Assembly: GCA_016845105.1 (NCBI GenBank)
Contig: JAERTF010000098.1
Span: 1-64,000, forward strand
Source: Bacteroidota bacterium
GTDB taxonomy: Bacteria > Bacteroidota > Bacteroidia > Bacteroidales > F082
Direction of reading: 5' to 3'
Length of the DNA stretch: 64,000 nucleotides
The translations under genes and the position numbers were made by a program. Shown piece by piece: positions 16,183 to 25,333 of this stretch. The notes beneath the pieces are model-generated. The model was given only the letters and a program-made list of their open reading frames with translations. It searched no databases and was not told the DNA's origin. Position 1 is the first letter of the stretch, and every line of letters begins with the position of its first letter.

Positions 16183-18690
16183 ATGAAAATATTTAAATTT
16201 CTTACATTATTAATTATAACATTTGGTGTTCTTACAATCCCTTTTGCATGTAAGAAAAGGATTGATGACCCTGATCCTGAACCGCAACCCGATGAAGTAA
16301 TTGTGGCTGATGAAACAATAGTTATGGATTTGGAAACAAGAGCAGCAATTATAAGTATCGATACCAATGATTTTACTTTTAGGTTTTCAGAAACAGACCT
16401 TGTGGCAAATATGAAAGTTGGTGATATATTAGTAGACAGTGCTTCAGAACTTGCTCAATATGGTTATCTACGGAAGATAATAAGCATTGAAGATTCCAAA
16501 GGTGAAAAAACAATTCATACAGAGCCTGTCGGACTAACTGAAGCTGTATTACAAGGGAGTATTGATTTCAAGAGTGGGAGTCTTAAAATGGATCAGGTTG
16601 ATAGAATGGTGCTTGCAGATGGAGTTTCATTATCTGCTTCGAGGGGAACTGATTTTAACGTGTTTAGTATGGATTACGAAATGGAATTTGCAGATGGTGA
16701 TAATAAGCTTACCATTCAGGGAAGTACTTCTCTGGATATGGAAGTATTCTTTAAATTCGATTGGGATTACTGTATCCTATGTCTTCCCCCGGATGTTACC
16801 ATTGAATTATTTGAATCAGGCATTGAAATCAATCAAAGTGCTTCCATTAATGTTGACTCATACTATGGAGCATCAGTAATAGAAACGATTCCCTTTGCAA
16901 CATTCTATTTTGATCCATGGACTTTCACTGTGGGTCCAATACCCATTGTTTTTGTACCAAAAGTTGAATTGTTTATTTCTGTTGATGGTACAGTAACAGC
17001 TGAATTTTCAACAGGTGCTTCAGAGTCTTTCGATGGAAGGTTAGGAACCAGATATACATCAGCAGACGGATGGAGTATGATCAAAGAAAGGACTTTTAAT
17101 TATGATTATTTTCCACCTGAGTTAGATTTATCTGCTAGCATAGAGGCTGGTGTAGGACCAGAGGTTAGTTTAATGCTATATGGTGTTGCAGGGCCTTATA
17201 CAAATGTAATGGCTTGTACAAAACTGGAAGCAGAACTTTATACAGGTACAAATAACTGGGATTTAGATTATAAAGTTGGTGTAAAAGCCGGAGCAGGTGT
17301 GAAAATTGATGTGCTACTCTTTGAAGATAGCTGGGGTGACTCAATTTGTTTGTTTGAACAAACACTAATGCATCTTGAGAATGAACCAATGGAAACCGGA
17401 GTGTTTTTCGAGAAACCTATTGATGGAGCTTGGTTAAGCATAGGAAGTGAGGTGCAGTTAGAAGCTCGAGTTACTGGATCTACACCATCAGAACTAGAGT
17501 TTATGGTTGATGGGCTTAAAATTGGTGCGTTATCAAGCGAACCATGGGTCCATATCTGGAATACCTCTAATTCAGTACTAGGGGAGCATGAATTAATAGT
17601 TAACGATATTATTGGAGGTGTGGTTGTTGATTCTGATACCATAACTGTACAACTTGTTAATGCAATATGGGATGTTGTGGATTTATCAGCCTATGGTCAG
17701 TCAAATGAGACCGTTAATACTGATATTTTCTTCTCAAGTGAAACTGAAGGATGGATGTCAGGAGGTAGTGCTTATGGACTTGGAGGATATTTACTTCATA
17801 CAACAGATGGAGGAGATAGTTGGGATAATATTGCCCCACATAATCTATTCCCAAGATTCGACCAGATATTGGTTATGAATGAAGATGAATTTCTTATGAG
17901 GACTATTTCAGGAGAAGTTCTCACTTCAAAACACTGGAATGATATTACCTGGACCGAACCCACACAACCTCCAACAGGAGGTTTGACTTACGAGAATGCT
18001 GAAGTGAATAGTATTGCACTAAGTGCAAGCGGTTACCTTATGGCAACAGCTAAGAGGTATGATGAAACAGAATATTCTATTCGTCGTGCACAGGCAGCAA
18101 CCGATGACTATCAGCCAGAAGGATCAACAGCAATCCCATATTATTATGATGATTTCCCAACTCATCCCGAAGTATATTTTAGAAATGATTTTGGTATAAT
18201 ATATGATATTAAGGATCAAAATAATCCATTATGTCAATATATTATGATTTCACAGGATGGTGGAGTAAGCTGGGAATCTATGCAGTTAAATGCATCTGGA
18301 ATTACACGCGAAGATGATATTAAAGCAGCATTTTTTATTGATGAAAGTAAAGGTTGGCTTGTGGGGCGCGAGAATCAGGGTTATGCTGTAGTGCTTCGTA
18401 CAGATGATGGAGGCAGTACCTGGGAGAAATTTGTTGTTGAAGAAGCCATTAATTTTGGATCAGTATGGTTTGTTGATAACAATAAAGGTTATGCTGCTGT
18501 TAATGCTTATGACAACCTTGGTTACGCAAATAATAAGTTATTCCATACACAAGATGGTGGAGTAACATGGGAACCAGTTGATATTTCAGAAACTATAGTG
18601 CCAATGAAAAAGGTATTCTTTAAAGGCCCTAACCTGGGATTTGCAGTTGGACAAGGGGCTGATATTTACAGATATACAGTTGGTAAATAA
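16183..18690 (+). CDS. Large lipoprotein with Ig-like and YCF48/BNR-type repeats
   Basis: A surface or periplasmic lipoprotein of unknown function. Starting at 16183 (MKIFKFLTLLII) gives a signal ending in FAC; ATG 16177 or a TTG at 16153 are alternatives. Residues about 30-400 form an unrecognised strand-rich region. An Ig-like segment follows (FEKPIDGAWLSIGSEVQLEARV...VDGLKIG...LGEHELIV). The C-terminal third has YCF48-like propeller repeats: TTDGGDSWDN, SQDGGVSWES, RTDDGGSTWEK, HTQDGGVTWEP, with GWMSGG, GWLVG and GFAVGQ turns. No T9SS domain is visible. Probably co-transcribed with its neighbours. Confidence 0.72.
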   Translation: MKIFKFLTLLIITFGVLTIPFACKKRIDDPDPEPQPDEVIVADETIVMDLETRAAIISIDTNDFTFRFSETDLVANMKVGDILVDSASELAQYGYLRKIISIEDSKGEKTIHTEPVGLTEAVLQGSIDFKSGSLKMDQVDRMVLADGVSLSASRGTDFNVFSMDYEMEFADGDNKLTIQGSTSLDMEVFFKFDWDYCILCLPPDVTIELFESGIEINQSASINVDSYYGASVIETIPFATFYFDPWTFTVGPIPIVFVPKVELFISVDGTVTAEFSTGASESFDGRLGTRYTSADGWSMIKERTFNYDYFPPELDLSASIEAGVGPEVSLMLYGVAGPYTNVMACTKLEAELYTGTNNWDLDYKVGVKAGAGVKIDVLLFEDSWGDSICLFEQTLMHLENEPMETGVFFEKPIDGAWLSIGSEVQLEARVTGSTPSELEFMVDGLKIGALSSEPWVHIWNTSNSVLGEHELIVNDIIGGVVVDSDTITVQLVNAIWDVVDLSAYGQSNETVNTDIFFSSETEGWMSGGSAYGLGGYLLHTTDGGDSWDNIAPHNLFPRFDQILVMNEDEFLMRTISGEVLTSKHWNDITWTEPTQPPTGGLTYENAEVNSIALSASGYLMATAKRYDETEYSIRRAQAATDDYQPEGSTAIPYYYDDFPTHPEVYFRNDFGIIYDIKDQNNPLCQYIMISQDGGVSWESMQLNASGITREDDIKAAFFIDESKGWLVGRENQGYAVVLRTDDGGSTWEKFVVEEAINFGSVWFVDNNKGYAAVNAYDNLGYANNKLFHTQDGGVTWEPVDISETIVPMKKVFFKGPNLGFAVGQGADIYRYTVGK

Positions 18691-18731
18691 CAAATTATCT
18701 TTAAAAAACAATAACAATTAAACTCAATGAA

Positions 18732-19775
18732 ATGAAGAAACTATTAATTCTATCACTAATTTTTACAATTGGTTTAGCTTCAGCATCTTATGCTCAATTT
18801 GGTATTGATACTAAGATTAAAAATAAGTATAAGGAAATGGGTAAAAAACATGCCGACAAGCAAAAAGAAAAAGCTGAAGATAAAGGCATGGAAGAAGCAG
18901 ATAAACATCTTGATAAGGCAACTGAGGCTGCAGAGCCAGGTCTTCAAAAAAAAGATGAGTACGAAGAAAAGGGAGAAGAATATACACTAATTGGAATGCA
19001 AAAGTATACTGAATTCACCGAAGGATATGAGTCAGATGTTGCCAATAAAGATCCTGAAGACTATAGAAGATATGGCTTTGAATCGGCAATCGTAGAGTAT
19101 GATGTTGAGGGATCAGATGCAGGCACCAAAACTCTTTATATTGATATGGGAGGATATAAATATGCTGAGTATAATGTTGTTAATAAAAGGAAATCGGAAG
19201 AGAAAACCGCTGAAATCCTCATAGGTAGCGATATGATTACCATAGATTTTGAAAGTGAAAATGCCTCAAAAATCCACAATCCAATGGCCTACCTACTTGC
19301 AAACCCCAATCGTGATTGGGAAGAAACGGGGCGCAATATGCTCATAAAATTAGGCTATGAAATTGTAGACCAGGAAACAATATCCGGTAAAAAATGTGAC
19401 ATCTGGAAGCAGGGGCGTCATAAGATATGGGTTTGGAACGGACTAACATTAAAGTCGGAGTTAGGGAAAAATATTGAAACAGCAACCAGTATCAAAATAG
19501 ATAAAGATGTTCCGTCAGAAGTTTTCAATGTACCCGAAGGCTTTGAGTTGGAAGAAATTGGCACGGAAGATATGTTCCCTCAATTATCTGATATAGAGAT
19601 GGAAGAAGATGAAATGACAGAAGAAGAATACAACGAGCTTCTGGATGAAATTGAAACAATGTCATATTCACAGTATAAAGCAAAAGTACTTGAGGAAGAA
19701 CCAGGTGCCGATGATGAAAAAATAAAGCAGTCATACCTCATTTTAAGGCAGGAAGCAAAGAGAAGACATAGGTAG
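18732..19775 (+). CDS. Secreted DUF4412-like protein with charged N-terminal helix
   Basis: Function unknown. A signal peptide (ending ASASYAQ) is followed by about 75 residues that are almost all Lys, Glu, Asp and Ala, predicted to form a long charged helix or coiled coil. Next comes a strand-rich domain (ESAIVEYDVEG, KTLYIDMGGYKYAEYN) ending CDIWKQGRHKIWVWNGLTLKSEL. The tail after 270 is acidic (EIEMEEDEMTEEEYNEL). The domain matches the layout of the smaller protein at 13741. Last gene of the run, followed by a hairpin shared with the convergent carrier gene. Confidence 0.65.
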   Translation: MKKLLILSLIFTIGLASASYAQFGIDTKIKNKYKEMGKKHADKQKEKAEDKGMEEADKHLDKATEAAEPGLQKKDEYEEKGEEYTLIGMQKYTEFTEGYESDVANKDPEDYRRYGFESAIVEYDVEGSDAGTKTLYIDMGGYKYAEYNVVNKRKSEEKTAEILIGSDMITIDFESENASKIHNPMAYLLANPNRDWEETGRNMLIKLGYEIVDQETISGKKCDIWKQGRHKIWVWNGLTLKSELGKNIETATSIKIDKDVPSEVFNVPEGFELEEIGTEDMFPQLSDIEMEEDEMTEEEYNELLDEIETMSYSQYKAKVLEEEPGADDEKIKQSYLILRQEAKRRHR

Positions 19776-19793
19776 TTTTTGGTTAAAATTAGT

Positions 19794-19823
19794 GAGGGGT
19801 TTTATATTAGTTTAAAACCCCTC
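19794..19823. terminator. Hairpin between convergent genes (possible terminator)
   Basis: GAGGGGTTTTA and TAAAACCCCTC form a perfect 11-bp stem with an 8-base loop. The hairpin overlaps the last codons of the YfcC-like gene. A weak T-rich stretch (ACTAATTTT) follows only on the minus strand, so termination of the minus-strand gene is the likelier role. Confidence 0.45.
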
Positions 19824-21410
19824 CAACTGCATTGTTACAGTAGGAATCAGTAGTAGCCATCCGATAATTACAAAAACTAGTATAAATGGCCATGCCCAGC
19901 GTACCCATCGGTCGTAGGGAATTTTGGCTACTCCAAGTACTCCAATCAACACTCCAGATGTGGGGGTAATCATATTTGTAAAACCATCTCCAAACTGGAA
20001 TGCCATTACTGTAGCTTGACGGCTGAGGTTTACCAAATCGGAAAACGGTGCCATTACCGGCATGGTTAGAGCAGCCTTAGCAGATCCTGAAGGTATAATA
20101 ACATTAATTATATTTTGAATTACATACATTACGCTTACTGTTCCCAATTTGCCCATTCCGGTCATTGATGAACTTACTTTATGTAATATGGTATCTATAA
20201 TTCGCCCATCTTCCAGAACAACTAGTATGCCGCCGGCAAGCCCAACTATTAATGCTGCCGAAAGGATGTCTTTGGATCCCTCAAGAAATTCTTTTGTTAT
20301 CTGGTTAGCATGATAATTATATGCGATTCCGGAAGCTAACCCCATTGCAAAAAACAAACTTGCAATTTCTTCAATATACCAGCCATATCCCATCACACCT
20401 ACAATTAGGTAAATAATGGTGAAAAGCAGTATGTTTAGTATGAAAAAGTGAATTGACTTCCTAAGACTAAAGATTCCTAGTATTACAAACAGGCCTGCAG
20501 ATATGGGTACAGCAGGAAAGACGCTCACAGAATTGCCGATTTTCATTTCTGTTTCAGGATAAAAATATGCAAATAATATCAAGCAAACTGAAGTGATCGC
20601 ATATACAATCCATGCTATTTTTGGAGTATGGTATTCAATCTCTTTTTTGCTGTCTTCTTCGTGTCGTTTACGCCAATATGCATCAGTTTCATAAACAGGT
20701 GATTTTTTCGGATCTTTTTTGATCTTTGCTGCATAACGCAAAATCCAGATAATACCAATCACATTTAGTACAAACCAACAAAACAATCTGTATCCAAATC
20801 CCGAAAATAAAGGTAAATCGGCTATTCCCTGTGCAATTCCAATTGTGAATGGGTTAAGTACTGCGCCCGCAAATCCGAGGCCAGCAGCAACAAAGCTAAT
20901 ACTAACACCAACAATTGAATCGTAGCCCATGGATATTGCCAGAGGTACCAGTATTATAATAAACGCTATGGTTTCTTCACTCATGCCAAAAACAGCTCCA
21001 AATACACTAAAAACAAGCATAATCATTGTTAGAATTATGTTGTTTACTCCTATTTTTTTGAGAATCTTATTTTTTTCAAGTCTTGTTGTAAATTGAAGAA
21101 AAGATAGAATTCCAATGTCGATGGATTTTGTGCTGTTTACTATCCAGAATGCACCTCCAATCATTATTATAAATATTATTATACCCGATTGATTTACAAA
21201 TCCCTGGAAAAATGATTCAAAAATTTGCCATGTTTGGGGTTCGCTTTCAACCTCATGAAACGACCCTTTTTCAATAACCGTCCTTTCAACACCATTTACA
21301 ATTGCAGTTTCCCTATTATACTCTCCTCCCGGGATAACCCAGGTTAGGACTGCCGCAAACATTATTATGAAGAAAATAATTACATATGTGTGTGGTATCT
21401 TATTGGACAT
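19812..21410 (-). CDS. YfcC-family (C4-dicarboxylate anaerobic carrier-like) membrane transporter
   Basis: A polytopic inner-membrane carrier of the DcuC/YfcC superfamily (PF03606); members move C4-dicarboxylates, basic amino acids or other organic acids. It opens with one membrane segment and WVIPGGEYNRE, typical of YfcC proteins. Many helices follow, with the re-entrant motifs FGMSEETIAF and GAVLNPFTIGIAQGIADLP in the first half. IIPSGSAKAALTMPVMAPFSDLV and GDGFTNMITPTSGVLIGVLG are the counterparts in the second half. The 532-residue length is normal. Substrate cannot be assigned. A TATATTTG box lies 17 bases upstream. Confidence 0.88.
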   Translation of the reverse strand: MSNKIPHTYVIIFFIIMFAAVLTWVIPGGEYNRETAIVNGVERTVIEKGSFHEVESEPQTWQIFESFFQGFVNQSGIIIFIIMIGGAFWIVNSTKSIDIGILSFLQFTTRLEKNKILKKIGVNNIILTMIMLVFSVFGAVFGMSEETIAFIIILVPLAISMGYDSIVGVSISFVAAGLGFAGAVLNPFTIGIAQGIADLPLFSGFGYRLFCWFVLNVIGIIWILRYAAKIKKDPKKSPVYETDAYWRKRHEEDSKKEIEYHTPKIAWIVYAITSVCLILFAYFYPETEMKIGNSVSVFPAVPISAGLFVILGIFSLRKSIHFFILNILLFTIIYLIVGVMGYGWYIEEIASLFFAMGLASGIAYNYHANQITKEFLEGSKDILSAALIVGLAGGILVVLEDGRIIDTILHKVSSSMTGMGKLGTVSVMYVIQNIINVIIPSGSAKAALTMPVMAPFSDLVNLSRQATVMAFQFGDGFTNMITPTSGVLIGVLGVAKIPYDRWVRWAWPFILVFVIIGWLLLIPTVTMQLEGF

Positions 21411-21427
21411 AAACCTGAATTTTTGTG

Positions 21428-21435
21428 CAAATATA
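21428..21435 (-). promoter_or_regulatory. Putative promoter -7 box for the YfcC-like gene
   Basis: Minus-strand TATATTTG, 17 bases before the start codon. Confidence 0.45.
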
Positions 21436-21498
21436 TATAGTTTATAATGTTATGAGCCAAGTGAAATAGGTTATAATAGTAAAATGATATAGAGTGAC

Positions 21499-22956
21499 TT
21501 ATTTTTTTATAATAATCCTTGAATCAATTATTGCCTTTTCTTGTTTGTATGATATGACGGATACAAAATACACTCCTGAGTCATAGTTTGTCATATCAAC
21601 TTCATATATAGAAAAACGCTTATGAGTATTGATTTCAAGTATTGAAGGATTAATTTTATTTCCTTGGAAGTCAAAAACTGTTATGGAATAATCTTGAATT
21701 CTTTCACCATAAATTTCTAGTCTGGTTTTGCCAGAAAATGGGTTTGGATATATATTAGAAATTACGTTTTTTGAGTTCTCAACATTGAAAACTGGATTAC
21801 CATATCGTTTTCTTAATTCCTCCCACAGCTCAAGTCTGCTACCATCATATCCCAATGCCCATATTCCCACACCTTTTAATAAATTGTTTTGGGCAATGTC
21901 ATACTTAATTCCTAAACTTGAATCCGTGTCAAACCATGTTTGATAGAAATTACCATTGTTTTCGTATAGGCTCCAAGAAGTTTTACTTGTCTCATCCCAC
22001 AAAATTGTATCCTGTTCAGCATTATTCATGGCTCCTTCATATGTGGGCTGTAATACATGATCTAAAACAGTTGAATATGGCCACCCTCCCGATGTTTTCC
22101 ATTTATTACCATAGTACGGAACTCCTAATATAAGTTTTTCAGGGTTGTTGACTGTAACTGTCTCGTATTCATCAAGAATTACATTTGTAATGTTATAATT
22201 TCCGCCTATAGTTGGAGCACATGGACCACTAGTATTACTCCATGGCCCATAAAAATCATATCCCATTATGAACAAATAATCACACGAAAGAGCCAGCCCT
22301 TCAAAATCCCAACCTCCCCAGTTTACAGGCGGAGCTGCAAATGAAATCTCATAATTAGGATTATAGCTGTGGAGATAGTTACTAAGATCAAGCATAAACC
22401 CAACAAGTACAAAGCCTCTGTCGGAGTAATTAATATTCTCAAAATCTATGTTAACTCCATCAAGACTATATTGCTGTAATACAGATAGCAAATTTGAAAA
22501 CAAGGCATTTTTAATATCAGTATTATGTAAGATATTATGTATTTGTGATCCATTAAAGTTTACTGCAGTTAGTATAACTTTAACCCCGTTTTGATGCGAA
22601 TTATTTATTACATCAATCCATGGCCAATTTGGTGGAAATTCAATGCCTCCAGCCTCCGTAATTCCAAAATCAAATATTGATATATGACTAAGTAGATCGT
22701 ATTGCAGGTATTGTTCTGCATCGGGATAAACCCAATATGGCAAGTATCCAAAAACAGCAGAAGTTGTTGTTTTGGCTTTGTTTAACAATAATGGAATTAT
22801 TTCCTGCTCAGTTTGATATCCACCACTAATATATTCCTCTTTTGGGTGATTCTGCTTATCGTAGATATGCTTTGAAAAGGAATAGCCTTTAACTCCCTGA
22901 CAAACCATCAGATAGGGGAAAAGCAATATAATAAAAAATGCAAAAATAGCTCTCAT
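21499..22956 (-). CDS. Secreted GH18 glycoside hydrolase with T9SS sorting domain
   Basis: Predicted to cleave beta-1,4-linked GlcNAc polymers (chitin or peptidoglycan fragments) outside the cell. A signal peptide is followed by AVFGYLPYWVYPD, the usual first strand of YaaH/CFLE-like GH18 enzymes. The catalytic strand DGVNIDFENI is near residues 165-174, with Glu as the proton donor and Asn where classical chitinases have the first Asp of DxxDxDxE. FIMGYDFYGPWS and ILGVPYYGNKW are further GH18 barrel motifs. The T9SS domain begins SNIYPNPFSGKTRLEI. The Asn variant is common in the peptidoglycan-directed branch, so chitin need not be the substrate. Confidence 0.88.
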   Translation of the reverse strand: MRAIFAFFIILLFPYLMVCQGVKGYSFSKHIYDKQNHPKEEYISGGYQTEQEIIPLLLNKAKTTTSAVFGYLPYWVYPDAEQYLQYDLLSHISIFDFGITEAGGIEFPPNWPWIDVINNSHQNGVKVILTAVNFNGSQIHNILHNTDIKNALFSNLLSVLQQYSLDGVNIDFENINYSDRGFVLVGFMLDLSNYLHSYNPNYEISFAAPPVNWGGWDFEGLALSCDYLFIMGYDFYGPWSNTSGPCAPTIGGNYNITNVILDEYETVTVNNPEKLILGVPYYGNKWKTSGGWPYSTVLDHVLQPTYEGAMNNAEQDTILWDETSKTSWSLYENNGNFYQTWFDTDSSLGIKYDIAQNNLLKGVGIWALGYDGSRLELWEELRKRYGNPVFNVENSKNVISNIYPNPFSGKTRLEIYGERIQDYSITVFDFQGNKINPSILEINTHKRFSIYEVDMTNYDSGVYFVSVISYKQEKAIIDSRIIIKK

Positions 22957-22982
22957 TGCCCGCAGTGTTCATTTTACTAGGG

Positions 22983-22990
22983 CAAATATA
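22983..22990 (-). promoter_or_regulatory. Putative promoter -7 box for the GH18 gene
   Basis: Minus-strand TATATTTG, 26 bases before the start codon. Confidence 0.5.
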
Positions 22991-23046
22991 GCTACAAACC
23001 GATAAATTGCTATTTAGTTTAATCTATGTTTTCGAAATAACGAATT

Positions 23047-23397
23047 CTAAATTAACTTGAATTTTAGTTTAAAATTGAATTCTAATCCAGCATATTTTTT
23101 GAACTCATTTGCGCCAATCTCAGCTATGGCCTTTTTTAGGTGACCTTTCATCCTAGGGCATGGGCAATTTACACATTCGGCTTTCAATAGTCCATCTTCT
23201 GTAATAACTATTCTAGCCAAAACAAAGCATTCAAAGTTTTCGTCTTTGGCATATTTTGGATATTTCAACTCTTGTTTTAGGATAGAAGCAACTGCTTTTT
23301 TTGCTTCAGATTTTTGAATTACGGGATTAGCAGCAAAGGCTGTTCCTGCCAAGAACATGCACAATGCTATCAAGAAGGTTGCGATTCTTGGTTTCAT
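23047..23397 (-). CDS. Small secreted protein, degenerate TonB-C-like
   Basis: Function unknown. A clear Sec signal peptide (MKPRIATFLIALCMFLAGTAFA) is followed by 94 residues. The pattern YPKYAKDENFECFVLARIVI-TEDGLLKAE resembles the YPxxAxxxxxxGxVxVxFxIxxDG start of TonB C-terminal domains, but the following part is short and contains a CVNCPC cluster not typical of TonB. It lacks an N-terminal membrane anchor, so it would be free in the periplasm. Monocistronic, between the GH18 gene and the protease. It may be a TonB-C-fold domain reused for another purpose. Confidence 0.6.
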   Translation of the reverse strand: MKPRIATFLIALCMFLAGTAFAANPVIQKSEAKKAVASILKQELKYPKYAKDENFECFVLARIVITEDGLLKAECVNCPCPRMKGHLKKAIAEIGANEFKKYAGLEFNFKLKFKLI

Positions 23398-23713
23398 TGT
23401 AGTAAGTTTTAGTTATGTTAAATAGGCAAATGCCAATAGTATACCATAGTTCGTAACTGTCAGGTAAACAGCATGTATATCTAAGGATGTTTGTGGTTTA
23501 TTTTTTGAAAGTGTTCAACTTTATACACAATATGTTGATGTGCGGACACAATGGATTATATAGTAACTATATTAAAAGTTAATCTGGTTTATAATTAATT
23601 AGTACAGAGCTATATTGAGAGAGAGATGACAATATTTTTATAATTTAACCTTTATGGCTCAATGTTTGATGAATTGAATTTTATCAATTTGTTACTTTTG
23701 TAAAAATTTTTAT
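23398..23713. other. Intergenic region between divergent genes
   Basis: 316 bases separating the small secreted protein and the CtpA-like protease. Apart from a protease promoter box near its right end, I see only AT-rich DNA, with no hairpin with a U-run, RNA motif or ORF of note. Confidence 0.5.
23693..23700 (+). promoter_or_regulatory. Putative promoter -7 box for the CtpA-like gene
   Basis: TACTTTTG ends 13 bases before the ATG at 23714. A TTG at 23674-23676 is a possible -33, with a spacer a little short (16 bases). Confidence 0.4.
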
Positions 23714-25333
23714 ATGAGTCAGAAAAACAATAAACTACAAATATATTTACCCATAGCATTTTCAGTTGTTCTCATTATTGGAATTTGGATTGGATCATTA
23801 TTGGTAAGTGATAATAATGGCGCTAAGTCGTTGTTACCAGTTGGTAATCATACTTATAACAAAAGCGGTGATATATTGGATTATATTATTCAGGATTATG
23901 TGGATACTGTAAACCGTGAAAAACTTGAAGATGAGGTGATTAGCGGTTTTCTTGATGAGCTTGATCCTCACTCAATGTATATTTCGAAAAAGGAATTTAA
24001 TGCTGTTAACGATCCTTTGCTGGGAAGTTTTGAAGGAATTGGGATTTCGTTTAGAATAGAAAAGGATTCAATAACTGTAATTAATCCTATTCCGGGCGGA
24101 CCTTCCGAAAAAGTTGGCCTTATGGCTGGAGATAGGATAGTAATGGTGGATGATACTTTAGTTGCCGGAATTGGTATTACAAATAATGATGCAATTCGTA
24201 AACTAAAGGGAAAAAAAGGAACAAAAGTTAAGGTTACCAACTTCAGGAGGGGAGTACCAAAACTCATCGATTTTACAATTACACGTGATGTTATTCCTAC
24301 ATATAGTTTGGATGTTGCATATATGGTAAATGAAAATGTTGGTTATATCAAGCTAAATAAATTTTCAGCAACAACATATGATGAATTTATGGAAGCAGCT
24401 GTACAACTTCAGGATGAAGGCATGACAAAACTGATACTTGACTTAAGGGGAAATCCGGGAGGTTTGCTTCAGGCAGCAATTGAAATTGGTGATGAATTTT
24501 TAGAAGAAGGACAACTAATAGTTTATACCCATGGTAAAAATCGTCCGAAAAGACATGCTTTTGCTACAGATGAAGGTGATTTTGAGAATCTTGATGTTGC
24601 TGTTTTAATAGATGAAAACTCAGCTAGTGCAAGCGAAATAATTGCAGGAGCATTGCAGGATAACGACAAAGGAATAATTATTGGGCGAAGAACTTTTGGA
24701 AAAGGATTGGTACAGGAACAAATTAGTTTACCCGATGGTTCTGCCATTAGGCTTACCACAGCAAGATACTATACTCCAACAGGTCGATGTATTCAAAAAC
24801 CTTATACGAATGGGGATTCTGAGAGTTATTACGAAGAGTATTACCATCGTTATATAAATGGTGAAATGATGAGTAAAGATAGTATTCATTTCAACGATTC
24901 TTTAAAATATACTACCCCAAAAGGAAAGGTTGTATATGGTGGCGGAGGAATTATGCCTGATGTATTTGTACCCATGGTAACTGATACCATCCACACTTTC
25001 TATAATGTACTTGCCAATAAAGGATTAATTTTTCAATTTGCCTTCGACTATACAGATAGAAACAGGGCGAAATTAAATGAGTTTAAAGATTTTGAAACCT
25101 TTGATCGCAGCTTTAACATGGATAGCAACACATATAACGAGCTTATTGATTTTGCTGAAGATAAAGGCATTAGTCAAAGTGACGATAAAATAGAAATATC
25201 CAGGGATAAAATAGCAACGTTATTTAAAGCGTTTGTTGGAAGAAACGTACTTGATGAAGATGGTTTTTACCCAATTTACCACGAAATAGACACTACATTT
25301 AAAAGGGCTGTTCAGGAAATACGAATACTCTAA
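23714..25333 (+). CDS. S41-family C-terminal processing peptidase
   Basis: A periplasmic, membrane-anchored serine protease (CtpA/Prc type) that trims or degrades envelope proteins from their C-termini. One N-terminal membrane anchor (IAFSVVLIIGIWIGSLLV) is followed by a helical segment and a PDZ domain (about 85-175; GIGISFRIEKDSITVINPIPGGPSEKVGLMAGD). The catalytic core follows, with the nucleophile in ENSASASEI (about 301-308) and the general-base Lys in TFGKGLVQ (about 330). LDLRGNPGGLL is the conserved strand before the Ser. The C-terminal 150 residues are a helical extension common in Bacteroidota members. It overlaps the convergent propeller gene by 4 bases. Confidence 0.94.
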   Translation: MSQKNNKLQIYLPIAFSVVLIIGIWIGSLLVSDNNGAKSLLPVGNHTYNKSGDILDYIIQDYVDTVNREKLEDEVISGFLDELDPHSMYISKKEFNAVNDPLLGSFEGIGISFRIEKDSITVINPIPGGPSEKVGLMAGDRIVMVDDTLVAGIGITNNDAIRKLKGKKGTKVKVTNFRRGVPKLIDFTITRDVIPTYSLDVAYMVNENVGYIKLNKFSATTYDEFMEAAVQLQDEGMTKLILDLRGNPGGLLQAAIEIGDEFLEEGQLIVYTHGKNRPKRHAFATDEGDFENLDVAVLIDENSASASEIIAGALQDNDKGIIIGRRTFGKGLVQEQISLPDGSAIRLTTARYYTPTGRCIQKPYTNGDSESYYEEYYHRYINGEMMSKDSIHFNDSLKYTTPKGKVVYGGGGIMPDVFVPMVTDTIHTFYNVLANKGLIFQFAFDYTDRNRAKLNEFKDFETFDRSFNMDSNTYNELIDFAEDKGISQSDDKIEISRDKIATLFKAFVGRNVLDEDGFYPIYHEIDTTFKRAVQEIRIL

